From Afipia sp. (GTDB lineage: Bacteria > Pseudomonadota > Alphaproteobacteria > Rhizobiales > Xanthobacteraceae), in assembly GCA_026400415.1 (NCBI GenBank), contig JAPLPA010000222.1:4712-10906 (forward strand): a stretch of 6,195 nucleotides of DNA. Direction: 5' to 3'. Position numbers and translations under genes: made by a program. Numbering within the stretch: the first letter of the stretch is position 1; each line of letters begins with the position of its first letter. Shown here piece after piece: positions 1 through 6,018 of this stretch. Under the pieces are notes generated by a model that did not search any database, was not told the DNA's origin, and saw only the letters and a program-made list of their open reading frames with translations.

Positions 1-75
1 GCTGAGATGTCGAACGGCACGCTCTACACGGCGAAGTCGAACATCAAGGTCACGATCGGCGGCTGCGGCGGTTAA
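1..75 (+). CDS. soxY: SoxY, sulfur-carrier subunit of SoxYZ (C-terminal end only)
   Basis: Only the last 24 codons are present; the gene begins before the window. The visible frame reads through to TAA at 73-75 and ends in Ile-Gly-Gly-Cys-Gly-Gly. This GGCGG-type tail is the hallmark of SoxY. In this family the cysteine sits on a flexible C-terminal arm and carries the thiosulfate-derived sulfur as a covalent adduct while the Sox enzymes act on it in the periplasm. The preceding stretch (about residues LYTAKSNIKVTIGG) fits the last beta strand of the SoxY domain. The next gene is soxZ, its obligate partner, 40 bases downstream, which supports the call. The signal peptide cannot be examined; in the family it is a Tat signal. 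The identification is confident despite the short fragment. Confidence 0.93.
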   Translation, partial: AEMSNGTLYTAKSNIKVTIGGCGG

Positions 76-115
76 CGCGCGGTTTCACAAGAACAATTCA
101 GGCGAGGAATTTCAG

Positions 116-445
116 ATGGCAACCACTCCCACACCGCGCGTTCGCGTTCCGCCCACCGCCAAGCCCGGCGAGATGATCGAGATTAAGACCTTGATCTCGC
201 ACGAAATGGAATCGGGCCAGCGCAAGGATGCCGCAGGTGCGACCATTCCGCGCAAGATCATCAACAAGTTCACGGCCGCCTTCAACGGCAAGACCGTGTT
301 CGAGGCGGACTGGAATCCAGCGATCTCGGCCAATCCGTATCAGTCGTTTTTCTACAAGGCGAAAGAGACCGGCGACTTCACCTTCGTCTGGAAGGACGAC
401 GACGGCTCCGAATACAAGGCGACGAACAAGCTGACGGTTGCCTGA
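116..445 (+). CDS. soxZ: SoxZ, partner subunit of the SoxYZ sulfur carrier
   Basis: This 109-residue protein has the usual SoxZ length. It folds as a small immunoglobulin-like beta sandwich and forms the heterodimer SoxYZ, which presents the SoxY cysteine to SoxAX, SoxB and SoxCD in the periplasm. Family-typical stretches are the Pro-rich N-terminus followed by EMIEIKTLISHEMESGQRKD (residues 19-38), NPYQSFFYKA (73-82) and the C-terminal strand region W92-KDDDGSEY. There is no signal peptide and no cysteine. This is normal for SoxZ, which is thought to be exported by hitchhiking with Tat-exported SoxY. The start is supported by GAGGA at 104-108, seven bases before the ATG. It sits 40 bases after soxY and 51 before soxB, evidently in one operon. 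Confidence 0.96.
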   Translation: MATTPTPRVRVPPTAKPGEMIEIKTLISHEMESGQRKDAAGATIPRKIINKFTAAFNGKTVFEADWNPAISANPYQSFFYKAKETGDFTFVWKDDDGSEYKATNKLTVA

Positions 446-462
446 TCGTTTTCACTGAGCGC

Positions 463-482
463 GCCTTTCCTCATTGAAGGGC
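463..482 (+). other. Stem-loop between soxZ and soxB
   Basis: GCCTTTC at 463-469 can pair with GAAGGGC at 476-482, giving seven base pairs including one G-U, around the six-base loop CTCATT. It lies four bases upstream of the soxB ribosome-binding site AGGA (486-489). No run of T follows, so it does not look like an intrinsic terminator. An mRNA stability or processing element, or a structure modulating soxB initiation, is possible. Equally, it may be chance pairing in a short spacer. Confidence 0.3.
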
Positions 483-496
483 AATAGGACGAGCGA

Positions 497-2194
497 ATGA
501 TTTCACGGCGGGATTTCCTGCAAGCGACGGCGGCTGCCTCGGCGATTGCGACATCGAGCGGATTGGGTCCACTCGGACGCGCGGCTGCGCAGCAGAAACT
601 GACGCAAGCCGAAATTCTGAAATTCGATCCGCTTGGCACCGTGACGGTCCTGCACATTGCCGACACGCATGCGCAACTTATGCCGCTCTATTTCCGCGAG
701 CCATCGGTCAATCTGGGTGTCGGCGATGCGCGGGGCCAGCCACCGCACATCACGGATGCGGAATTCCGCAAGCGCTTCGGAATCGCGATCGGTTCGGCGG
801 ATGCGTATTCGCTGACGGCTGACGATTTTACGTCACTGGCAAAAAATTACGGCCGCATGGGCGGCATGGATCGCGTCGCAACACTCGTGAACGCAGTGCG
901 CGCTCAGCGTGGCGACAAGAACGTTCTGTTGCTGGACGGCGGCGACTCTTGGCAGGGGAGCTGGACATCGCTTCAGACCAAGGCGCAGGACATGATCGAC
1001 GTGATGTCCGCTTTGAAAACCGACGCGATGGTCGGACATTGGGAATTCACCTACGGGTCGGATCGCGTCAAGCAGGTCGCCGACACCTCGTCGATTGCGT
1101 TTCTGGCGCAGAACATTCGCGACAATGAATGGCAGGAGCCCGTGTTTGCGCCGCGCAAGGTATTCGAGCGCGGCGGCGTGAAGATTGCCGTGATCGGCGA
1201 AGCGCTGTCACGCACGGCGATAGCGAATCCACGCTGGATGATTCCGAAATGGGAATTCGGTATCCGGGAAGAGGACATGCAGAAGCAGGTCGATGAAGCG
1301 CGCGCCGAAGGCGCGGCGGTCGTCGTGCTGCTGTCGCATAATGGCTTCGACGTGGATAAAAAGACGGCATCGCGCGTGAAGGGGATCGATATCATCCTCA
1401 CCGCGCATACACATGACGCGATCCCAATTCCGGTTATCGTCGATGGCACAATGCTTATCGCGTCAGGCTCGCACGGCAAATTCCTTTCGCGTCTCGACAT
1501 CGAGGTGAAGAACAAGAAAGTGGAGAACATCCGCTTCAAGCTGATGCCGGTGTTCTCCGATGTCATTAAGCCGGATCCCGCGATGACGGCGCTGGTGGAT
1601 AAAGTCCGCGCGCCTTACGCGAAAGATCTTTCGCGTGTTCTCGGCAAGACGGATTCGCTGCTGTATCGTCGCGGCAATTTCAACGGCACGTTCGACGATT
1701 TGATCTGCGACGCGATGCTGAGCGAGCGAGACGCGGAAATTTCGCTCTCGCCGGGATTCCGCTGGGGCGCAAGTCTGCTGCCGGGCGAGAATATCACCTT
1801 TGAACATCTCACCAACGCGACCGCGATTACCTATCCGAATTGCTATCGCAACCAGATGACTGGCGCACAGCTCAAGGACGTTCTCGAAGACGTTGCCGAC
1901 AATCTGTTCCACCCCGATCCTTACTTCCAGGGCGGCGGCGACATGGTTCGCATCGGCGGCATGGGTTATTCGATCGACATCGCGCAGACGATGGGCTCGC
2001 GTATTTCGAACATGACGCATCTGAAAACAGGCAAACCGATCGATGCTGCGAAGACCTATACGGTCGCGGGCTGGGCCAGCGTCAATGAAGGCACGCAAGG
2101 TCCACCGATTTGGGACGTGGTGTCAGCGCACGTCAAGAAGGTCGGCACGGTGAAGATCGAGCCGAACAACGCGGTGAAAGTCACCGGAGCCTGA
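497..2194 (+). CDS. soxB: SoxB, thiosulfohydrolase (dimanganese, Tat-exported)
   Basis: This 565-residue protein is of normal SoxB length. SoxB hydrolyses the sulfonate from SoxY-bound thiocysteine-S-sulfonate, releasing sulfate. It belongs to the metallophosphoesterase / 5'-nucleotidase superfamily and uses two manganese ions. A Tat signal is plain at the N-terminus (SRRDFLQ, residues 3-9, then an Ala-rich segment ending near AAAQ, 29-32). Metal-site motifs appear in order: HIADTH (53-58), DGGDSW (147-152), GHWEFTYG (180-187, replacing the GNHE of nucleotidases), SHN (280-282) and AHTHD (303-307). The C-terminal half has YRRGNF (390-395), SPGFRWG (418-424) and GGGDMVRIGG (479-488), matching the SoxB substrate-binding domain. 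AGGA at 486-489 supports the start. No soxA lies between soxZ and this gene. DGGDSW and FQGGGDM differ slightly from the commonest SoxB wording (DGGDTW, HQGGDM as I recall them). Confidence 0.97.
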   Translation: MISRRDFLQATAAASAIATSSGLGPLGRAAAQQKLTQAEILKFDPLGTVTVLHIADTHAQLMPLYFREPSVNLGVGDARGQPPHITDAEFRKRFGIAIGSADAYSLTADDFTSLAKNYGRMGGMDRVATLVNAVRAQRGDKNVLLLDGGDSWQGSWTSLQTKAQDMIDVMSALKTDAMVGHWEFTYGSDRVKQVADTSSIAFLAQNIRDNEWQEPVFAPRKVFERGGVKIAVIGEALSRTAIANPRWMIPKWEFGIREEDMQKQVDEARAEGAAVVVLLSHNGFDVDKKTASRVKGIDIILTAHTHDAIPIPVIVDGTMLIASGSHGKFLSRLDIEVKNKKVENIRFKLMPVFSDVIKPDPAMTALVDKVRAPYAKDLSRVLGKTDSLLYRRGNFNGTFDDLICDAMLSERDAEISLSPGFRWGASLLPGENITFEHLTNATAITYPNCYRNQMTGAQLKDVLEDVADNLFHPDPYFQGGGDMVRIGGMGYSIDIAQTMGSRISNMTHLKTGKPIDAAKTYTVAGWASVNEGTQGPPIWDVVSAHVKKVGTVKIEPNNAVKVTGA

Positions 2195-2210
2195 TGGAAT
2201 GATTTTTTCA

Positions 2211-2220
2211 CACGCGCGTG
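2211..2220. other. 10-bp perfect palindrome in the soxB-soxC spacer
   Basis: CACGCGCGTG is its own reverse complement and lies in the 70-base spacer between soxB and soxC. A T-run (2203-2208) precedes it and none follows, so it is not a terminator on the + strand, and it would be followed by A on the - strand. It could be a regulator half-site pair, but alternating C/G makes chance palindromes likely in this genome. Low confidence that it has a function. Confidence 0.15.
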
Positions 2221-2264
2221 CGCCTGACATATTCACGTATCGGCATAACTACACAGGTTAAGTC

Positions 2265-3527
2265 ATGAGCGATTCTTCAATATTCAATCGCCGCAAATTT
2301 CTGGGCGCGTCCCTCGCGGGTGCGGGTGTGGCGCTCTCCGCAAAACAAACACTCGCGCAAGCGAAACCCGATCCGCTGATTACGGACGTGCAGGACTGGC
2401 AGCGTTATCTCGGCGACGGTGTCGACAAGCGGCCTTATGGCACTCCGTCGAAGTTCGAGAAGAACGTCATCCGCCGGGACGTACCGTGGCTGACTGCTTC
2501 ACCTGAGTCGTCTGTCAATTTTACGCCGCTGCATGAACTCGACGGCATCATCACGCCGTCGGGCCTTTGCTTCGAGCGGCATCACTCCGGAATCGCGGAG
2601 ATTGATCCGGCCAGTCACCGATTGATGATCAACGGCCTCGTCGAGAAGCCATTGGTGTTCACGATGGATGATATCCGGCGCATGCCTCGCGTGAACAAGA
2701 TTTATTTTCTGGAATGCGCGGCAAATTCCGGCATGGAGTGGCGCGGCGCGCAGCTCAACGGCTGTCAGTTCACGCATGGCATGGTCCACAACGTCATGTA
2801 TACCGGTGTCTCGCTGAAGACGTTGCTCGATGAAGCGGGCGTGAAATCCAATGCCAAATGGCTGATGCTGGAAGGCGCGGACGCAGCCGGCATGAATCGT
2901 TCACTGCCGATTCAAAAGGGACTTGATGATTGCATTCTGGCCTTCGCGATGAACGGCGAAGCGTTACGGTCCGAACAGGGTTATCCGTTGCGCGCGGTCA
3001 TCCCCGGATGGGAAGGCAATATGTGGGTGAAATGGATCAGGCGCATCGAGGTCGGCGATCAACCGTGGCAGACGCGTGAGGAAACATCGAAATACACCGA
3101 TCTTTTGGCCGACGGGCGTTCGCGCAAGCACACCTTTATCATGGATGCAAAATCGGTGGTGACGAATCCGTCGCCGCAGGCACCGTTGAAATTCAAGGGC
3201 CGAAATGTGCTGAGCGGTCTTGCCTGGTCAGGCCGCGGCACCGTCAAACGCGTCGATGTGTCGATGGATGGCGGACGCAACTGGCAGAGCGCGCGGCTCG
3301 ACGGGCCTGTGCTCGATAAATCGCTGACGCGCTTCTATGTCGATTTCGACTGGAGCGGTCAGGAAATGATGATCCAGTCGCGCGCGATGGATTCCACCGG
3401 CTACGTGCAGCCGAGCAAAGATGAACTGCGCAAGGTGCGCGGAGTGAATTCGATCTATCATAACAACGGAATCCAGACCTGGCTGGTGCGCGCGAACGGG
3501 GAGACCGAGAATGTCGAGATCGGTTAA
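2265..3527 (+). CDS. soxC: SoxC, molybdenum subunit of sulfane dehydrogenase SoxCD
   Basis: This 420-residue protein is a member of the sulfite oxidase family. With SoxD it oxidises the sulfane sulfur left on SoxY after SoxB action, a six-electron step in the periplasm. The Tat signal is NRRKFLG (8-14), followed by a hydrophobic Ala/Gly segment and a likely cleavage near TLAQA (29-33). The molybdopterin domain spans about 95-265. It contains FERHH (103-107, the FxRxH element of the family), FLECAANSG (148-156) with C151 as the expected molybdenum ligand, and GYPLRAVIPGWEGNMWVKWI (239-258). The dimerisation domain follows at about 285-405, with the typical GLAWSGRGTVKRVDVSMDGG (318-337). There is no haem domain, as expected because SoxD supplies the haem. 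AGG at 2255-2257 is a modest ribosome-binding site. The last 17 bases overlap soxD. Sulfite dehydrogenase SorA is the main alternative, but the adjacent soxB and soxD favour SoxC. Confidence 0.96.
   Translation: MSDSSIFNRRKFLGASLAGAGVALSAKQTLAQAKPDPLITDVQDWQRYLGDGVDKRPYGTPSKFEKNVIRRDVPWLTASPESSVNFTPLHELDGIITPSGLCFERHHSGIAEIDPASHRLMINGLVEKPLVFTMDDIRRMPRVNKIYFLECAANSGMEWRGAQLNGCQFTHGMVHNVMYTGVSLKTLLDEAGVKSNAKWLMLEGADAAGMNRSLPIQKGLDDCILAFAMNGEALRSEQGYPLRAVIPGWEGNMWVKWIRRIEVGDQPWQTREETSKYTDLLADGRSRKHTFIMDAKSVVTNPSPQAPLKFKGRNVLSGLAWSGRGTVKRVDVSMDGGRNWQSARLDGPVLDKSLTRFYVDFDWSGQEMMIQSRAMDSTGYVQPSKDELRKVRGVNSIYHNNGIQTWLVRANGETENVEIG
3498..3503 (+). promoter_or_regulatory. Ribosome-binding site of soxD inside soxC
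   Basis: GGGGAG lies seven bases before the soxD ATG (3511) and is embedded in the last codons of soxC. It fixes the soxD start within soxC and implies that translation of the two subunits is coupled. Confidence 0.65.
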
Positions 3528-4209
3528 ACTCTTTTTCGCGTCATTCATCGTGTTTGGCTTTTTGTTGTCAGTCGAAAGTTACGCTCAGCAAATTGCGGCA
3601 CGCGACAGCAAGACACCGGCAAAGCTCAATCTCGGTCGCGCGGCATTGCCGGAAGAAATCAAGGCGTGGGACACCGATGTGCGTGCCGACGGCAAAGGAT
3701 TGCCGCCGGGCAAGGGCACCGTGAAGCAGGGCGACGAATTATTTCAGGCGCAATGTGCTGCGTGTCACGGCGAATTCGGCCAGGGCGTTGGCCGCTGGCC
3801 TGTTCTCGCGGGCGGGCTGGATTCATTGAAGGCCGACCGGCCGGACAAGACCATCGGCTCGTTCTGGCCAGATCTGTCGACCGTGTTCGACTACATCAAG
3901 CGCGCGATGCCTTACGGAAACGCACAGTCGCTGAGCAACGATGACGTTTATGCTCTCACGGCCTATCTTCTCAGCATGAACGATATCGTAAAGGACGAGA
4001 ATTTCGAATTGAACGACAAGAACTTTACGTCCATCAAGATGCCGAACGCATCCGCATTTTTTGAGGACGATCGAGACGTCGCTGAGAAAAGCTTCTGGGG
4101 CCATGAGCCATGCATGAAAAACTGCAAGCCTGCGGTACCTAAAGTGACCGGACGCGCGATCTCGGTCGATGTCACGCCCAACGGCAAGTCCGGACCGAAG
4201 GTCGATTGA
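3511..4209 (+). CDS. soxD: SoxD, c-type cytochrome subunit of SoxCD (monohaem form)
   Basis: This 232-residue protein accepts electrons from the molybdenum centre of SoxC and passes them to downstream cytochromes. A Sec signal peptide covers about residues 1-25 (KLFFASFIVFGFLLS core, then SYAQ). The single haem site is CAACH (82-86), preceded by GDELFQAQ. M133 in RAMPYGNAQSLSNDDVYALT is the likely sixth ligand. The motif GxVGRWPVLAGG (91-102) and the C-terminal WGHEPCMKNC (196-205) fit SoxD, the latter offering a Cys pair that could form a disulfide. No second CxxCH is present, so this is the short monohaem type, unlike the longer two-haem SoxD of Paracoccus pantotrophus. The reading frame is intact, so this is not a truncation by frameshift. 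The 17-base overlap with soxC points to stoichiometric production of the complex. Confidence 0.94.
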   Translation: MSRSVKLFFASFIVFGFLLSVESYAQQIAARDSKTPAKLNLGRAALPEEIKAWDTDVRADGKGLPPGKGTVKQGDELFQAQCAACHGEFGQGVGRWPVLAGGLDSLKADRPDKTIGSFWPDLSTVFDYIKRAMPYGNAQSLSNDDVYALTAYLLSMNDIVKDENFELNDKNFTSIKMPNASAFFEDDRDVAEKSFWGHEPCMKNCKPAVPKVTGRAISVDVTPNGKSGPKVD

Positions 4210-4258
4210 TCCGCCCTTTGGCTTCACGCTCGGATGGATTATAACGCAACATCGGCAC

Positions 4259-4263
4259 GGGAG
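4259..4263 (+). promoter_or_regulatory. Ribosome-binding site deciding the start of the DsrE-like gene
   Basis: GGGAG stands six bases before ATG 4270. The in-frame ATG at 4234 has no comparable site upstream. Starting at 4270 also puts the twin-arginine motif at residues 10-11, a normal place for a Tat signal. Confidence 0.65.
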
Positions 4264-4269
4264 AACGCC

Positions 4270-4767
4270 ATGACAGACGATAGCAGTGCGACGACGCGAC
4301 GCGGCATCATTCTTGGTGCCGCAGGCGGACTTATTGCAGCTTCGGCGCAGGCCGCACCCGCGTCGCTCAAAATGGCAGATATCAAGAAAGAAGGCGATGT
4401 TGCCTGCCTCTATCATTGCGACTACGGCGACCAGCCGCGCTTCGCGCAGACGCTGAACAACAACGGCTCCGATCCTTTCGGATTGCAGCTTGCACTTGTG
4501 GTGCATTCGGTCGGCATCAAATTTTTCCTCAGCACCCTCGAAGGAACGCCATGGAAAGATGAAGTGATCCCGGCGGAAACCTTCGAGCGCCTCACGGCTT
4601 TGTCGAAGAACGGCCTCAAGGTTTATCTGTGCGAAATCACCTTCAAGCGGCTGAACATCGATACGGCGAAAGTGAAAGAGGCACCCTTCATCAGTTTTGT
4701 GCCGTCGGGCGTTGCGACTGTTGCGGCGCTGCAGTCCAAGGGTTTTTCCTATCTGAAAGTCGGTTGA
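4270..4767 (+). CDS. Tat-exported DsrE-like protein in the sox operon
   Basis: From ATG 4270 the protein has 165 residues; an in-frame ATG at 4234 would add 12 but lacks a ribosome-binding site. The N-terminus is a twin-arginine signal (TTRRGIILGAAGG, residues 9-21) with cleavage near AQAAPA (27-32). The mature part resembles the DsrE/DsrF-like fold: an opening strand with YH-D (48-51), LQLALVVHSVGIKFFL (73-88), a helix ERLTALSKNGLKVYLCEITF (106-125), and FVPSGVATVAALQSKGFSYL (143-162). These match the vVvHg, GvkvxxC, vpsGv and LQxxGyxY landmarks of small periplasmic DsrE-like proteins. C121 sits at the family's cysteine position. Two more cysteines, C46 and C50, form a CxxxC pair. Its place between soxD and a cytochrome c suggests a role in sulfane-sulfur binding, transfer or repair of SoxYZ. 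This role is inferred from context and fold only, and no named sox gene can be assigned. Confidence 0.8.
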   Translation: MTDDSSATTRRGIILGAAGGLIAASAQAAPASLKMADIKKEGDVACLYHCDYGDQPRFAQTLNNNGSDPFGLQLALVVHSVGIKFFLSTLEGTPWKDEVIPAETFERLTALSKNGLKVYLCEITFKRLNIDTAKVKEAPFISFVPSGVATVAALQSKGFSYLKVG

Positions 4768-4792
4768 AATTTATTCGAAAGGCGCGAGACCC

Positions 4793-5179
4793 ATGATTGT
4801 TCGTCTGATAGCTGCTGCTGCTTTTCTAGCAACGGGATCGTTCAACGCCAGCGCGCAGGATGCTGCCGCCGGCGAAAAATCCTTTAACAAATGCCGCGCC
4901 TGCCATCAGGTCGGCGAGACAGCGAAGAACGGCGTGGGGCCGGTGTTGAATGGACTGTTCGGTCGCAAATCGGGTTCGGTCGAGGGATACAATTATTCGG
5001 ACGCCAACAAGAATTCCGGCATCACCTGGGATGAAAAGGTATTCGCCGAATACATCATGGACCCGAAGGCGAAGATTCCCGGCACCAAGATGTCATTCGC
5101 GGGAATCAAGAACGATCAGGAGATCAAGGATCTCACTGCGTTCCTGAAACAGTTCGCCAAGGACGGCAAGAAGAGCTGA
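4793..5179 (+). CDS. Class I c-type cytochrome (c2/c550-like), last gene of the sox operon
   Basis: This 128-residue protein is a periplasmic electron carrier. A Sec signal peptide ends near NASA-Q22. The mature protein of about 107 residues has GEKSFNKCRACH (27-38), with haem-binding C34, C37 and ligand H38. GVGPVLNGLFGRKSG (47-61) is typical of mitochondrial-type and c2 cytochromes. GYNYSDANKNSGITWDE (65-81) follows, then IPGTKMSF (95-102) with M100 as the sixth haem ligand, and a C-terminal helix DLTAFLKQF. AAAGG at 4778-4782 is a slightly distant ribosome-binding site. It follows the DsrE-like gene by 25 bases, so co-transcription with sox is likely and it may take electrons from SoxCD or SoxAX to a terminal oxidase. 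A general-purpose cytochrome c2 is the alternative. The family call is secure; the specific partner is inferred. Confidence 0.9.
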   Translation: MIVRLIAAAAFLATGSFNASAQDAAAGEKSFNKCRACHQVGETAKNGVGPVLNGLFGRKSGSVEGYNYSDANKNSGITWDEKVFAEYIMDPKAKIPGTKMSFAGIKNDQEIKDLTAFLKQFAKDGKKS

Positions 5180-5184
5180 TACAT

Positions 5185-6018
5185 CTATCGCCCGACGCGC
5201 TGAAGTTCTGCCGTTAATCTCTTCAACGCATCGATCAGCATGGATCCGCCGCACACAGTCATCCGCTCGGGCAGCGCGATGCGCTTCGAGGCGGGATAGA
5301 ATTTTTCCAGCGCCGGATGCAGCAGGAACGCCTGGCCTTCGTCTTCCGCCACATTGCTGTTGTCGGAGACCAGCAGCAGGTCCGGCTTGAAGCTGATGAT
5401 CCCCTCCAACGAGGTGTAGCCGCCGAACGCGAATCCTAAATCGCCAGCGGCGTTTTTCAATCCTGCGGCGTTCAGCAGCGAATTTGCCAGACTGTCTCCG
5501 CCCGTCACCCAGCCGCGCCGCGAAAGCACCAGAACGCGCGCAGGTTTTCCGGTCGCAGCTTTCCGCGCATCCGCAATCGCAATGTCGAGTTTGGCGATTT
5601 CATCCGATGCGCGATCCGCATGATCGACAAGATCGCCCATCCGGCGCATCTGGTCTTTCACCTCGTCGAGTGACCGAGGATAAGTGAATTCCTCGACGCG
5701 CAATCCATTGTCCTTCAACAACTCGCGAGTCGTGCGTTTGGTGTAGTCGCCCGCAACCACGATATCGGGCTTGAGGATGAGGACGTCCTCTGCTTCCCCC
5801 GATAATCTTGGAAACTGCGCGGCTTTGACGGCATCCCATGATTGCGAGGGATCGCGCGAGAACGGACTGAGGCCGAGGATTTGCTGAGTGTCTGCCAAGG
5901 TCATGAGAAGTTGGTCGGTACACAGATTGATCGACGCGATGCGCGGCAAGTTTGCGGCGCTCGCAAGCAAAGGCCAGGAAACCGCAGCGAGAATTGCCAG
6001 TGAAAAAAACCTTGTCAT
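5185..6018 (-). CDS. ABC transporter periplasmic binding protein, BtuF/FhuD type
   Basis: This 277-residue protein is a class III periplasmic binding protein (Peripla_BP_2 fold), the type used for corrinoid, haem and iron-chelate uptake. A Sec signal peptide spans about 1-22 (LAILAAVSWPLLASA). There is no lipobox, so the protein should be free in the periplasm. Landmarks are RIASINLCTDQLLMTLAD (26-43), AEDVLILKPDIVVAG (76-90), a long linking helix at about 117-156, the second lobe from RVLVLSRRGW (161-170), and TSLEGIISFKPDLLL (202-216). C33 and C256 are the only cysteines. The start codon directly abuts the stop of the upstream ATPase gene (TGA then ATG), implying translational coupling. The ribosome-binding site itself is weak (GAAGA). 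The ligand cannot be read from sequence; cobalamin or a ferric siderophore are the leading options. It converges on the cytochrome gene with 5 bases between stops. Confidence 0.88.
   Translation of the reverse strand: MTRFFSLAILAAVSWPLLASAANLPRIASINLCTDQLLMTLADTQQILGLSPFSRDPSQSWDAVKAAQFPRLSGEAEDVLILKPDIVVAGDYTKRTTRELLKDNGLRVEEFTYPRSLDEVKDQMRRMGDLVDHADRASDEIAKLDIAIADARKAATGKPARVLVLSRRGWVTGGDSLANSLLNAAGLKNAAGDLGFAFGGYTSLEGIISFKPDLLLVSDNSNVAEDEGQAFLLHPALEKFYPASKRIALPERMTVCGGSMLIDALKRLTAELQRVGR

Noticed and set aside
1463..2098. Long - strand open frame (211 codons) inside soxB
   Set aside because: It lies wholly within soxB, is rich in His/Arg as expected for an antisense shadow, and has no family signature.
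2224..2250. Possible promoter for soxC (CTGACA with CATAAC)
   Set aside because: The spacing of 14 bases is too short, and a start site there would leave almost no leader before the soxC ATG. Read-through from soxB is simpler.
2199..2261. A 20-codon open frame in the soxB-soxC spacer, in frame with soxC and ending in TAA just before it
   Set aside because: No good ribosome-binding site of its own beyond soxB codons, no recognisable composition, and a frame this short is expected by chance.
4174..4206. C-terminal SoxD region as remnant of a lost second haem domain
   Set aside because: No decayed CxxCH is visible and the frame ends cleanly. Short SoxD proteins look like a normal form of the family.
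4195..4221. Inverted repeat CCGAAGG / CCTTTGG across the end of soxD as a terminator
   Set aside because: The loop is 13 bases, one pair is G-U, and no T-run follows; downstream genes are on the same strand and closely spaced.
4234..4269. Upstream in-frame ATG at 4234 as the start of the DsrE-like gene
   Set aside because: No ribosome-binding site precedes it, while ATG 4270 has GGGAG at a good distance and gives a more typical Tat signal length.
3823..4506. Long - strand open frame (227 codons) opposite soxD and the DsrE-like gene
   Set aside because: It spans two well-identified genes on the other strand, has no recognisable motif, and reflects high-GC codon bias producing shadow frames.
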